Assembly: GCA_045660745.1 (NCBI GenBank)
Contig: JAZREJ010000022.1
Coordinates: 29,742 to 93,741 of the forward strand
Direction: 5' to 3'
Origin: RGIG6353 sp045660745
Lineage (GTDB): Bacteria; Bacillota; Clostridia; Oscillospirales; SIG627
DNA length: 64,000 bases
Of the stretch, positions 52,180 through 60,802 are shown piece by piece (position 1 is the stretch's first letter; each line of letters opens with the position of its first letter). Both the position numbers and the translations under genes were made by a program. The notes beneath the pieces were generated by a model. The model saw nothing but the letters and a program-made list of their open reading frames with translations. It did no database searches and was not told where the DNA came from.

Positions 52180-52217
52180 GTGATAAATTTATGTTTTTCA
52201 TCACAATATTGCAATAT
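52155..52217. promoter_or_regulatory. Inverted repeat and palindrome in the divergent region
   Basis: TATTGTGAT (52155-52163) pairs with ATCACAATA (52200-52208), flanking the -35 of the operon promoter. ATATTGCAATAT (52206-52217) is a perfect 12-base palindrome. Likely AraC-family or global regulator sites. Confidence 0.55.
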
Positions 52218-52309
52218 ATTTGTTTTATTAAACCCTTATTTTATAGATGTTTTTGAGTAAATTAGTACAATTTTGAAGTGTATAGCACAAAATTATACAA
52301 GGAGAGAAT

Positions 52310-53122
52310 ATGGATACCCCTGTTTTTGAATTAAAGGAAGTCACGCTTAAGCCCAAAAGCGTTCATCTACACATACCGCCTATTGTATGGAAAGGAGACC
52401 GAGTCGGACATATCGGCATTTACGACGTTTTCTTTTTGGTGCTTGAAGGAGAATTCTTTCTAAACGTTGAGCGACATAACTATATTGTAAGAAAGGGGCA
52501 GCTTGCCTTTCTCCCAAAAGGGAAAATGCGTCGGTATACCCAGTCATCCAAGAATTTTTCGATGTATGAGATACGCTTTGATGCTGAGGCAGACGGACAA
52601 AATCTTATGACGGCAATGGGACTTTCGGAGGATGACTTTGTTGTAGACCTGCCTTATCCGGATGAAGTAAAACGTCTTTTCGAAAAATCAAGCCGAGAGG
52701 AGCTTTTTCAAAACCCTATATATCGACTCACACTCTTCGCAAACCTTACAAATATAATAAGGATTTACTCGGAGGAGCGTATGCGAATGAAGGATTCGGA
52801 TAACGAATTTTTCAAGCCAGTTACAAAATATATGTCAGAGAATCTCGCTTCCGAAATTCGCCTTGCGGATCTTTCCTCTATTGTTTACATGCACCCGACG
52901 TATTTTGTAAAAAGATTCGGAAAGTGCTTCGGTATGCCGCCGCTTGCGTATCTTAACAGACTCAGAATCTATCACGCAATGGAGCGTCTGACGGCAACTC
53001 AGGACTCAATTGAGGATATCGCAAGAAGCTCGGGCATCCCCGACTCCTCTTATTTTGCAAGGGTCTTTAAAAAATACACAGGCACGTCTCCAACCGAATA
53101 CAGAACCGCTTTCAAGAGATAA
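52310..53122 (+). CDS. AraC-family transcriptional regulator
   Basis: 270 residues: a cupin sensing domain (LVLEGEFFLNVERHNYIVRKG, then LAFLPKG) and two HTH units at the C-terminus (EIRLADLSSIVYMHPTYFVKRF, ending YTGTSPTEYR). AAGGAGAG precedes the ATG. Divergent from the Gfo-nagB operon and probably its activator. Confidence 0.9.
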   Translation: MDTPVFELKEVTLKPKSVHLHIPPIVWKGDRVGHIGIYDVFFLVLEGEFFLNVERHNYIVRKGQLAFLPKGKMRRYTQSSKNFSMYEIRFDAEADGQNLMTAMGLSEDDFVVDLPYPDEVKRLFEKSSREELFQNPIYRLTLFANLTNIIRIYSEERMRMKDSDNEFFKPVTKYMSENLASEIRLADLSSIVYMHPTYFVKRFGKCFGMPPLAYLNRLRIYHAMERLTATQDSIEDIARSSGIPDSSYFARVFKKYTGTSPTEYRTAFKR

Positions 53123-53161
53123 AAGTCATCCTCAACACACAGCATTACGATTAAAACCAAG

Positions 53162-53189
53162 AAAGACAAGGCGCTCAAGCCTTGTCTTT
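53162..53189. terminator. Bidirectional terminator
   Basis: AAAGACAAGGC / GCCTTGTCTTT with a GCTCAA loop; it overlaps the last codons of the deacetylase-like gene. Confidence 0.82.
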
Positions 53190-54116
53190 TATCATATCCG
53201 TAGGGAATAAAAATTCGTATCCGTTGTCCGCAAACATTTTGCAAACCTTTAAAAGCTTTTCTCCGAGGTCGGGCTGATATGCCAGATAATCGGGATAAAA
53301 ATATTGCTCGTGACTTGCAAAGCTTATAAACTCGTCACCAATCATTTCGCCATATTCCTCGTCAATATCCTCCATACGGCTCAGGTTTAACATCCTTCCG
53401 TGACTTAAAAGCTGTTTGAACCAAACCTTTACCTCGTCGTTCCACACAGCCCCGAGATTGCAGCGCGTTTCTTCAAGCTGCTCGGTGGTAATATGATTAA
53501 AACCGCAAAGGGAGTTGGAGATTGCAGCGTCACGGCTAATACGGGTAAATATTTTCGTTTCGGGCTGACGGTTATTCAAAAGTCTCAACGCGTGTCCGTA
53601 AGGAAGCGTTGACGGGTCACCCGTGTATTCACGCACCTCTCCACCGGTTGCGTTGATGATTTTAATTCCGCCATCCGCAAGAGCAAGGCAACCCTCACGG
53701 CTGATAGGACGCCAATGAGAGCAAACTCCGTATGAAAAGCTTTCCTCACCCGCAAATCTTATAACCTCTCGGCGGATCATTTCAAATTCCTTTTTAACGT
53801 CCTCGTATCGTGAGTTTATGAGAGGATAGTCGGGAAATTCCTGCAAAGCGTGAAATCCGAATTTCAGCCAATCCGAATTTTCACGGAATTCGTTCTTGTA
53901 CGCATCCGTCATCTCGGAAAGATTAAATTCATCCATTCCGTAAAAATAATCGGTTCGGTAAAAGACGTTCATCTGTACCTTGAAGCCGTATTTGTCGTGT
54001 GCCTCTTTGAAATATTTCAGGTAAAAGTGGTCAAAAAGAGATTTCGGTCTCTCTCGTGTCAAGTCGCGAAAAAGCCAGATAATATCGTCAAAATAAACGA
54101 AAGCCTTTTTATTCAT
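53175..54116 (-). CDS. Polysaccharide deacetylase-like protein
   Basis: 313 residues. An early Asp pair (VYFDDIIW), LKFGFHA, SHWRPIS and a late FASHEQYFYPDYLAYQPD suggest a NodB/GH57-like beta-alpha barrel deacetylase, assigned by layout only. No signal peptide. It starts 4 bases after the glycosidase gene, so the two probably act on the same sugar. Confidence 0.6.
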   Translation of the reverse strand: MNKKAFVYFDDIIWLFRDLTRERPKSLFDHFYLKYFKEAHDKYGFKVQMNVFYRTDYFYGMDEFNLSEMTDAYKNEFRENSDWLKFGFHALQEFPDYPLINSRYEDVKKEFEMIRREVIRFAGEESFSYGVCSHWRPISREGCLALADGGIKIINATGGEVREYTGDPSTLPYGHALRLLNNRQPETKIFTRISRDAAISNSLCGFNHITTEQLEETRCNLGAVWNDEVKVWFKQLLSHGRMLNLSRMEDIDEEYGEMIGDEFISFASHEQYFYPDYLAYQPDLGEKLLKVCKMFADNGYEFLFPTDMIKDKA

Positions 54117-54119
54117 GGT

Positions 54120-56147
54120 TTAATTCTCCTTAAATTTAATTTCAAATTTCTTTTTACCGCCCATCTTCGGCAAAACGGTCAAGCGGAGAATTTCTCCGTT
54201 CTTCTCAACTGTATCAAAGCCTTCTTGTCCTTCAAGCGTATATCCGTCGGGAATGTAAACGCTTACTGTATACGGGTCATTCTCGACAAGCTCCGAAACA
54301 AACGAAAGAGTCTTGTTATCGCACACTATTTCCGCAAGCTCAAGAGCGCCTTGCGTTATATGACGGGAGGTGCTTACTATCGCAGGCACTCCCTTATCCT
54401 CTCTTACAGCATAAACCTTTGTCTCAAAGGGAGCAAGGGTAGTTTTGATTCTGTTTGTTTTCTCAAAGGATTTAGACCAGAATTCAAACACAAGCTTGTT
54501 ACCGCTCTCTATACCAAGCTCTTCAAAGACGCACTCCGCCTCGGTTTCCTCGTCCGAGGTGTTGAAAAGCGAAACTACGTTGTACGCATCCCACTCGGTC
54601 TGAACCGAAAGACAGGTTGTCACGGTTTTGTCTGGGAAGAATCGGTTTATTTCGGAGGAGTGTATATCAAGTGCGGGAATTGAGCGTTTTAAAAGCTCGA
54701 CTCTTTCCTCGGAAAGCTCGGGGAGGTTGTCTCCGAGGGTAACGGGGAGTCCGAGAAGACTGATAAAGGCAGCACGGGATTTTGCCTGCTCAAAAGTGTT
54801 GAACTCCTCGCGCACGATAAGGTTATCCGCATCGTTTAAAAACATTACGTTGTGGAAGGGATAATGGTAGGCTGTGCACTCAACTGCCTGTTTGATAAAC
54901 GATTCCCACGCAAAAACGTCATCCCCTATTCTTGAAGCATCAAAGATGTCACCCGCCCAAAGCACGACCGCCTCTCTTGCGCCTGCACAGGCAAGCATAT
55001 AGCAATTCTTTCCAAGTATCTCACGGCATTTCTTTATCATGTTGCGATAAGCCTCGCATGTGGTAATCTTCGGGTTATAAGCGCGAAGTCTGTTCTCCTC
55101 GTTGAAGTTAATACCGTTGGGGAGAGTATCCATTTTTACTGCTTCATAGCCCCATTCGGAGACCTGTCCGAGTGCGCGCGGAAGGAAATTATTTAAAAAT
55201 TCGGGATGTGTAAAATCAAAGAAATACTGACCGCACCAAACTCTTTGATGTAGAAGTACGGCTTCGGGATGCTCCTTGATGAAATCATTCTCACCCGGGT
55301 CGGTGCATATACCCATCCAAAGACAAGGAACAAGACCGAGTGCGCGAATCTCGTCGGATACGTATTTAAGGCCGTTCGGGTATTTGTCATGGTCGGGATG
55401 GAAGGTGTCGCATCCGTCATCGCGCACGCCCTTCATATCCTTGTGATACCATTCCCAATCCACCCATATGGAATCGGCACCGTATTTTTTGAGGTTTTCC
55501 GAAAGCCAACGTGCATTTTCAAGAACAGTCTTTTCGGAGGCATCAAATTTTACGGCATACCATGTCATCCAACCGATAGGCGGCTTTTTGAAGGTAGTGT
55601 TTTTATTTATGGGAGAATAATTAACACCGTACAGTGAGGCGTAAACATCCGATTCAAAATAAATTTCGGTGCTCGCGCAAAGATTTGATGATACACGCCA
55701 CTCAGACGCATCAAAATCGTAGAAAAAGCGTTTACCTTCCCCGCCTACCGTCACCGCAAAATCGTTTTGTCTGTCAAACAGGGTGTCGTCAAGCGCATTT
55801 GACGCATGTCCGTAAGACGAGCGGAAAAACTTGTGCTCCGCTCTGCTTGTGGCAATAAGGTCATCACCCAAAGCCACAGCTTCAAAGGTCATGGGATGGG
55901 AAACGTTAAGCGTAAGCTTCCCTTTTTTAAGAACTATGAGAATTTCCTCATCTGCGCTTGTAATCTTCATGCCGGAACAATCTATTGCGAAATGGTTTTC
56001 AAGTGTCTTGAATGATATCTTTTCCCCGACCTTTATAAAACGGCAGTTTGAAAGACGAACCTTTCCGTCGTGTATTATGTCAAACGTCCCCGCTGAGCTA
56101 TCAAACTCAATGCTTGTATCACAAAAAGAACAATAGCGATCCTTCAT
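54120..56147 (-). CDS. GH36-like alpha-galactosidase / alpha-N-acetylgalactosaminidase family glycosidase
   Basis: 675 residues. An N-terminal beta-sandwich precedes a TIM barrel starting GWMTWYAVKFD; WVDWEWYHKDM follows. EAVKMDTL (about residue 337) and SRIGDDVF (about 406) carry the expected nucleophile and acid/base Asp of clan GH-D. The C-terminus is a beta domain. There is no signal peptide, so it acts inside the cell on imported oligosaccharides. Substrate inferred from family only. Confidence 0.8.
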   Translation of the reverse strand: MKDRYCSFCDTSIEFDSSAGTFDIIHDGKVRLSNCRFIKVGEKISFKTLENHFAIDCSGMKITSADEEILIVLKKGKLTLNVSHPMTFEAVALGDDLIATSRAEHKFFRSSYGHASNALDDTLFDRQNDFAVTVGGEGKRFFYDFDASEWRVSSNLCASTEIYFESDVYASLYGVNYSPINKNTTFKKPPIGWMTWYAVKFDASEKTVLENARWLSENLKKYGADSIWVDWEWYHKDMKGVRDDGCDTFHPDHDKYPNGLKYVSDEIRALGLVPCLWMGICTDPGENDFIKEHPEAVLLHQRVWCGQYFFDFTHPEFLNNFLPRALGQVSEWGYEAVKMDTLPNGINFNEENRLRAYNPKITTCEAYRNMIKKCREILGKNCYMLACAGAREAVVLWAGDIFDASRIGDDVFAWESFIKQAVECTAYHYPFHNVMFLNDADNLIVREEFNTFEQAKSRAAFISLLGLPVTLGDNLPELSEERVELLKRSIPALDIHSSEINRFFPDKTVTTCLSVQTEWDAYNVVSLFNTSDEETEAECVFEELGIESGNKLVFEFWSKSFEKTNRIKTTLAPFETKVYAVREDKGVPAIVSTSRHITQGALELAEIVCDNKTLSFVSELVENDPYTVSVYIPDGYTLEGQEGFDTVEKNGEILRLTVLPKMGGKKKFEIKFKEN

Positions 56148-56182
56148 ATATGGTTTTCCTCCGCATTTTTTAATTTTTTAAA

Positions 56183-56211
56183 ATTATAGCACAGAAAGAA
56201 TGTTTAAACAA
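56183..56211 (-). promoter_or_regulatory. Promoter of the GH36-like operon
   Basis: Minus strand TTGTTT (56211-56206), 17-base spacer, TATAAT (56188-56183). Confidence 0.5.
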
Positions 56212-56299
56212 TGAAAAAAAACCACAAATATATGTAATTTTCCGTAATTCAAAAAAATTTTTGCGAATACATATTTTTTTGAAAACTTAAAAAAAGATA

Positions 56300-56328
56300 T
56301 TGACTTTTTCATTTTTCTTTGATATAAT
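56300..56328 (+). promoter_or_regulatory. Promoter of the tRNA-Glu gene
   Basis: TTGACT (56300-56305), 17-base spacer, TATAAT (56323-56328), 18 bases before the tRNA. Confidence 0.88.
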
Positions 56329-56345
56329 GTATACGCAAATTAAAA

Positions 56346-56420
56346 GGCCTGTTGGTCAAGCGGCTAAGACGCCACCCTCTCAAGGTGGAATCATGGGTTC
56401 GATTCCCGTACGGGTCACCA
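56346..56420 (+). tRNA. tRNA-Glu(CUC)
   Basis: 75 bases including an encoded CCA. Acceptor GGCCTGT pairs with ACGGGTC (two wobble pairs), D stem GTC/GAC, anticodon stem CCACC/GGTGG around loop CTCTCAA (anticodon CTC), T arm ATGGG-TTCGATT-CCCGT. Reads GAG codons. Single tRNA with its own promoter and terminator. Confidence 0.95.
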
Positions 56421-56423
56421 AAC

Positions 56424-56455
56424 AAAAAAACATCACCATTCGGTGATGTTTTTTT
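56424..56455 (+). terminator. Terminator of tRNA-Glu
   Basis: AAAAAAACATCACC / GGTGATGTTTTTTT with an ATTC loop. Confidence 0.92.
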
Positions 56456-56467
56456 GTTTGTATAATA

Positions 56468-56490
56468 AATCGGGAATCGAGCCCGAGAGG
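56468..56490 (-). other. T-arm-like relic next to tRNA-Glu
   Basis: On the minus strand TCGGG-CTCGATT-CCCGA folds like a tRNA T arm, preceded by GCCCTC. No other tRNA parts accompany it. Could be a remnant of a tRNA or integration event, or a chance hairpin. Confidence 0.35.
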
Positions 56491-56509
56491 GCTTTTCTTG
56501 CTGAAATCC

Positions 56510-57481
56510 TTATTCAAATCTTATATCATTTTGCTCTCTGATTTTATCGATGGTATCGAGCGTATCAAGGGTTAGGATGTGGTAGGGAGTGATATCAAGA
56601 GCTCCGTTGACGGCGCCGACAAAGTGCTCAACCTCGTATTTCATGTTCATGCCGCTCCTGTTTTCCGCAAGAGTTTTCTTTTCTTCGCCTCTAAGAGCAA
56701 GCTCTACCTTATCAAGGGTGGAAACCTTCCCTATAATTACCGAGCCGTCCTCTCCCATAACGTAAGACGGAGTTACGGATTCGCAAATTTTTGCCCATGC
56801 AAGATTTACCGAAAGCGAGGGATACTCGAAGACCGCCTGTCCCATTCCTTCAAAGCCGTTTTTCAGCTTATTGGATTTTGAGGTGATGCTTTCGGGCTTT
56901 CCGAAAAGTGCGACACATACGGCGATGGCATAGCAACCAAGGTCCATTACCGAAGCGTTTCCGTAAGCGGGATCAAATGCATTTAAAACATCTCCACGCC
57001 TGAAAGCATCATAGCGGGAGGAATACTGGCAGTATTCAATGTTTGCCCGTCTTAAAGTACCTATCTTATCTATCGCTTCGCGTATCACATCAAGCACGGG
57101 GTCATGTACGGGACGCATCGCCTCAAGAAGCACAAGTCCCCTGTCCTTAGCCATTGACAAAAGCTCATGAAATTGAGCCTTATCAAGAGTTGCGGGCTTT
57201 TCAAGAAGAACGTGCAGACCCGCGCAAAGAGCCTTTTTTGTCTGCTCAAAATGGCAGAAGTTGGGGCTGGCAATATAAACGGCTGTTATCCCCGATGCGT
57301 AAAACGCATCCATGTCGGTATACACTCTACCTATCCCATGCTTTTCGGCAAATGCTTTTCCTTTTTCCTCGGTTCTTGAGTAAAGCGCCGAAAGTTCAAT
57401 TCCGTCTGTCTCATTCACGCTGTCGCATAACCAATCTGACACAAAATTCGTGCCGATAATACCAAGCTTTATATTTTCCAT
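56510..57481 (-). CDS. Gfo/Idh/MocA family oxidoreductase
   Basis: 323 residues of the dimeric-dihydrodiol-dehydrogenase-like branch: LGIIGTNFVSDW turn, VLLEKPATL (EKP motif), EAMRPVHDPV and a MDLGCYAI stretch. NAD(P)-dependent oxidation of a sugar is expected. Transcribed alone, tail to tail with the tRNA. Confidence 0.87.
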   Translation of the reverse strand: MENIKLGIIGTNFVSDWLCDSVNETDGIELSALYSRTEEKGKAFAEKHGIGRVYTDMDAFYASGITAVYIASPNFCHFEQTKKALCAGLHVLLEKPATLDKAQFHELLSMAKDRGLVLLEAMRPVHDPVLDVIREAIDKIGTLRRANIEYCQYSSRYDAFRRGDVLNAFDPAYGNASVMDLGCYAIAVCVALFGKPESITSKSNKLKNGFEGMGQAVFEYPSLSVNLAWAKICESVTPSYVMGEDGSVIIGKVSTLDKVELALRGEEKKTLAENRSGMNMKYEVEHFVGAVNGALDITPYHILTLDTLDTIDKIREQNDIRFE

Positions 57482-57540
57482 GACATATCTCTTTTCATGT
57501 TTTTTCTTTATTTTACCACACCGTTACATAAAAAACAAGA

Positions 57541-57568
57541 AGATTCCCTTCCTTTCGAAAGGGAATCT
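57541..57568 (-). terminator. Terminator of gdhA
   Basis: AGATTCCCTT / AAGGGAATCT hairpin; a T-rich stretch follows on the minus strand. Confidence 0.72.
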
Positions 57569-57609
57569 TTGGTTTTAAGACATAATGCACCGCTTATCTG
57601 CAGTAAATT

Positions 57610-58959
57610 TTAGAATATACCTTGCTCCAGCATAGCCGTTGCAACCTTCTTAAATCCGGCAATGTTTGCACCTGCCACGAGGTCGTAGCCGAGCCCGAAT
57701 TCGGCAGCGGCGTCTGCGGATACCTTGTGGATGTTCTTCATCATGTTGTTGAGGTGCTCGTCAACCTGAGCCTCAGACCATACAAGACGCTCGGAGTTCT
57801 GGGACATTTCAAGTGCGGATACACCTACACCGCCCGCGTTAACCGCCTTGGAGGGAGCAACGATAACGCCCTCTGCCTCACGGAGGAACTCAAGCGCGTC
57901 GTTGGTAGTGGGCATATTAGCAACCTCGATGTAGTACTTGATTCCGTTTGCAACAATCTTCTTTGCGGAATCGAGGTTAACGTCATTCTGCATAGCGGCA
58001 GGCATGATGATATCAACCTTACGTCCCCAGGGCTTTTCTCCGGGGAAGAACTCTACGCCAAACTTGTCGGCATAATCCTGAACGCGGTTTCTGCCCGAAG
58101 AACGCATTTCGAGCATATAATTTACCTTTTCCTCGGTGGTAACTCCGTCGGGGTCATAGATGTAGCCGTCGGGACCGGAGAGGGTAACAACCTTAGCACC
58201 GAGGTGCATAGCCTTCTTACAAATACCCCAAGCAACGTTACCGAATCCGGAAACCGCAATAGTCTTACCCTCAATAGTCTCGCCCTCGTGGTGGAGAACC
58301 TCGTTGAGGTAATAAATTGCACCGTAGCCTGTAGCCTCGGGACGGATAAGAGAACCGCCGTAAGAGGTACCCTTACCTGTAAGAACACCGTTCTCAAAGG
58401 AGCCCTTGAGGCGGCGATACTGACCAAACATGTAACCAATCTCGCGTCCGCCAACACCGATGTCACCTGCGGGAACGTCGATATCGGGACCGATATAACG
58501 GTAGAGTGCGCTCATAAAGCTCTGGCAGAAGCGCATAATTTCGGCATCAGACTTGCCTGCGGGATCAAAGTCGGAGCCACCCTTAGCACCTCCTATGGGA
58601 AGACCTGTCAGGGAGTTCTTAAAGGTCTGTTCAAAGCCGAGGAACTTGATGATTCCGGGATATACGTTCTTTTGGAAACGGATTCCTCCTTTGTAGGGAC
58701 CGATGGCACCGTTGAACTGACAACGGTAACCTGTGTTGGTATGAACCTCTCCCTTGTCGTCCGTCCAGACAACACGGAAGGAAAACATACGTTCCGGCTC
58801 TGTCATTCTGTTAAGAAGGTCAGCCTTAACGTATTCGGGGTGTGCGTCTATAACAGGAGAGAGCGAGGATAAAACCTCCTCTACAGTCTGCACAAATTCC
58901 GGTTCGCTTGCATATTTTTCGCGAACTCTGTTAATAACACTTTCAACGTAAGCGTTCAC
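57610..58959 (-). CDS. gdhA: NADP-dependent glutamate dehydrogenase
   Basis: 449-residue hexameric type. YKGGIRF, PIGGAKGGSDFDP and DVPAGDIGVGGREIGYMFGQYR are catalytic-domain signatures; VSGFGNVAWG is the cofactor fold. Assimilates ammonia into glutamate, which may pair with ammonia release by NagB. GTG start at 58959 with AAAGGA upstream and a perfect promoter. Confidence 0.96.
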   Translation of the reverse strand: MNAYVESVINRVREKYASEPEFVQTVEEVLSSLSPVIDAHPEYVKADLLNRMTEPERMFSFRVVWTDDKGEVHTNTGYRCQFNGAIGPYKGGIRFQKNVYPGIIKFLGFEQTFKNSLTGLPIGGAKGGSDFDPAGKSDAEIMRFCQSFMSALYRYIGPDIDVPAGDIGVGGREIGYMFGQYRRLKGSFENGVLTGKGTSYGGSLIRPEATGYGAIYYLNEVLHHEGETIEGKTIAVSGFGNVAWGICKKAMHLGAKVVTLSGPDGYIYDPDGVTTEEKVNYMLEMRSSGRNRVQDYADKFGVEFFPGEKPWGRKVDIIMPAAMQNDVNLDSAKKIVANGIKYYIEVANMPTTNDALEFLREAEGVIVAPSKAVNAGGVGVSALEMSQNSERLVWSEAQVDEHLNNMMKNIHKVSADAAAEFGLGYDLVAGANIAGFKKVATAMLEQGIF

Positions 58960-59014
58960 TAAAAATCATTCCTTTCGGTATCAGCATATTATATTTTTTC
59001 TTAAATGATTAAGG

Positions 59015-59043
59015 ATTATAGCACTAAAAAACCCTTGTGTCAA
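59015..59043 (-). promoter_or_regulatory. Consensus promoter of gdhA
   Basis: Minus strand TTGACA (59043-59038), 17-base spacer, TATAAT (59020-59015); both hexamers match consensus exactly. Confidence 0.9.
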
Positions 59044-59047
59044 TAAG

Positions 59048-59091
59048 AAAAACGAACTTTTTCAAAAAATGTCATGAAAAAGTTCGTTTTT
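59048..59091 (-). terminator. Long-armed terminator upstream of gdhA
   Basis: Perfect 17-base arms AAAAACGAACTTTTTCA / TGAAAAAGTTCGTTTTT with a 10-base loop; ends the gene at 59179 and abuts the gdhA promoter. Confidence 0.85.
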
Positions 59092-59178
59092 GGAGTAATT
59101 AATATTTTTTGTAATAATTCGGTTGTTTTTGCTCTTTTTAGGGATTCCGTTAAGTTTACAGTAGATTCGCCGAAAATA

Positions 59179-59763
59179 TTATAGCTTTCTTTCCAAATCT
59201 CCGATAAGACTATTGATAAGAGCATCAAATTTTTCATTCTGCCTTTTTTTGAAAAGAACTGAAGAAAAGCTCTTTTTCGCCTCTCTTGCGTTCTTCGGAC
59301 AAACCTCTCCGAAATAGATAAAGCCACATCTGAACAGTCCCGCTTTTCTAATATATGGAAGAGTTGCTTCCTCTGCGGGGATGAACATGGAGGTCTCATC
59401 ATCCTTTATCATTATTCCATCTGCGGCAACCTCAATGCTCTTGCTGTACTTTCCGACAATAGGTGCAATGGCTGTAAGCTGGAATTCGGTCTCTTTATCT
59501 TCAATCGGAACATAGCGTTCAATGTCGCGTCCGATCGCATCCCACTCCTCTACAGAGAGTCGTACGGTCTTCACCTCATTCTTAGCCGAAGGAAATAAAA
59601 ACTCATACTTATCCATAAATCCTATAAGGATCGCGGAATTGAGTCGGCTTATATTCAATTCTTTTGCAAGTATGGTATCCGAAAAAGTTCCGAGCTCCAC
59701 CGCTTTGTTAAGAGCCCTTTTGAAATCCTCACGGTACTTTTCGGGTAGGTTAAAATTTCCCAC
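59179..59763 (-). CDS. Winged-helix-like protein of unknown function
   Basis: 194 residues. The first 55 resemble an FtsK-gamma-like winged helix (FSDTILAKELNISRLNSAILIGFMDKYEFLF), a DNA-binding fold. The rest is a PH-like beta domain of unknown role (ATLPYIRKAGLFRCGFIYFGE) and a charged C-terminus. GTG start at 59763, five bases after GGAGG. Confidence 0.6.
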   Translation of the reverse strand: MGNFNLPEKYREDFKRALNKAVELGTFSDTILAKELNISRLNSAILIGFMDKYEFLFPSAKNEVKTVRLSVEEWDAIGRDIERYVPIEDKETEFQLTAIAPIVGKYSKSIEVAADGIMIKDDETSMFIPAEEATLPYIRKAGLFRCGFIYFGEVCPKNAREAKKSFSSVLFKKRQNEKFDALINSLIGDLERKL

Positions 59764-59803
59764 AATAGCCTCCAGTAAATTTATTCAAGCATGCATCTTT
59801 TCT

Positions 59804-59832
59804 ATTATATATTGTTTTACGATTTCCGTCAA
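59804..59832 (-). promoter_or_regulatory. Promoter of the winged-helix gene
   Basis: Minus strand TTGACG (59832-59827), 17-base spacer, TATAAT (59809-59804). Confidence 0.8.
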
Positions 59833-59862
59833 GATATATTTTGATTTTTTTGAAAATTAAAA

Positions 59863-59882
59863 ATCCTCCCGTTAGGGAGGAT
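59863..59882 (-). terminator. Terminator after the aldo/keto reductase
   Basis: ATCCTCCC / GGGAGGAT with a GTTA loop just past the stop; T-rich on the minus strand. Confidence 0.7.
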
Positions 59883-59887
59883 CTGTT

Positions 59888-60802
59888 TTACGGCAGAATA
59901 TTGCCGGCCGCCTTATATATTTCATACCATTCCTCACGCGTGAGGGTAATGTCAGTTGCTTTGAAGCAATCGCGAAGTCTTTCGAGATTCGTTGTGCCCG
60001 TGACAGGCTGCATCTTTGCGGGATGGCGAAGAATCCACGCGATAGCAACCGTGGTTTTGCTCACACCATACCTGTTTCCTATATTCTCAAGTGTAAGATT
60101 CAACTCGGGGAACTTTTCGTTATTCACAAAACACCCTTCGAAAAATCCGTACTGCATTGGGGACCAGGGTTGAATTGTGATATCATTAAGACGGCAATAA
60201 TCTATAACACCGCCGTCGCGGTTGACTGCCGAATCATTATACATATTAACGTTTATACCGACCTGAATCATGGGTGTATGCATGATTCCGAACTGCACCT
60301 GATTTGCGCAAACAGGCATATCGAGCGCCTTTTTCAAAAGCTCCATTTGATACGGATTTTGGTTTCACACGCCGAAATGGCGCACCATACCGCGCGACTT
60401 CAAAAAGTCAAATGCGCGTGCCACCTCCTCCGGCTCAACAAGTGCATCGGGACGGTGCAGAAGAAGTACGTCAACGTAATCGGTGCCAAGTCTTTTAAGG
60501 CTACCCTGAACCGACTTAACGATATGTTCATAGGAAAAATCAAACATTTTCCCCGAAACAATGCCACATTTTGTCTGTATTATGATGTCCTCGCGGGCAA
60601 GTGCGGAAATCGCCTTGCCGAAGACCTGCTCGCTATTTCCTTTGCCGTAAATATCGGCATGATCAAAGAAATTTGCGCCACAGGACAGAGCGGTATCCAC
60701 AAACGCAGACGCTTCCTTTTCGCTCATGTTCGCAATTCGCATACATCCGACTGCAACCGTTGGGACGGTCAGACCGCTTTTTCCGAATTCTATCTTATGC
60801 AT
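59888..60802 (-). pseudogene. Aldo/keto reductase interrupted by an in-frame TGA
   Basis: Two segments in one frame make up a full aldo/keto reductase of about 304 residues. The first (60802-60365) has the N-terminus (IEFGKSGLTVP), DHADIYGKGNSE and the catalytic Lys/His regions, and ends MVRHFGV. A TGA at 60364-60362 follows where the family has Ser (FGVSN), then NQNPYQMELL continues to the C-terminus. A single base change TCA to TGA explains it. TGA is a normal stop elsewhere (azlD, darA). Likely a recent nonsense mutation or a sequence error. Confidence 0.8.

Noticed and set aside
53850..54683. 277-codon plus-strand frame
   Set aside because: Spans antisense across the junction of the deacetylase-like and GH36-like genes; no start signals.
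57622..58872. 416-codon open frame on the plus strand
   Set aside because: It lies fully antisense to gdhA, which has all family motifs, a ribosome binding site and a consensus promoter. The antisense translation has no recognisable domain; long antisense frames are common opposite strongly codon-biased genes.
60362..60364. Selenocysteine or reassigned TGA in the aldo/keto reductase
   Set aside because: The family position is Ser, not Cys; no stable hairpin follows the TGA; and TGA ends other intact genes in the window.
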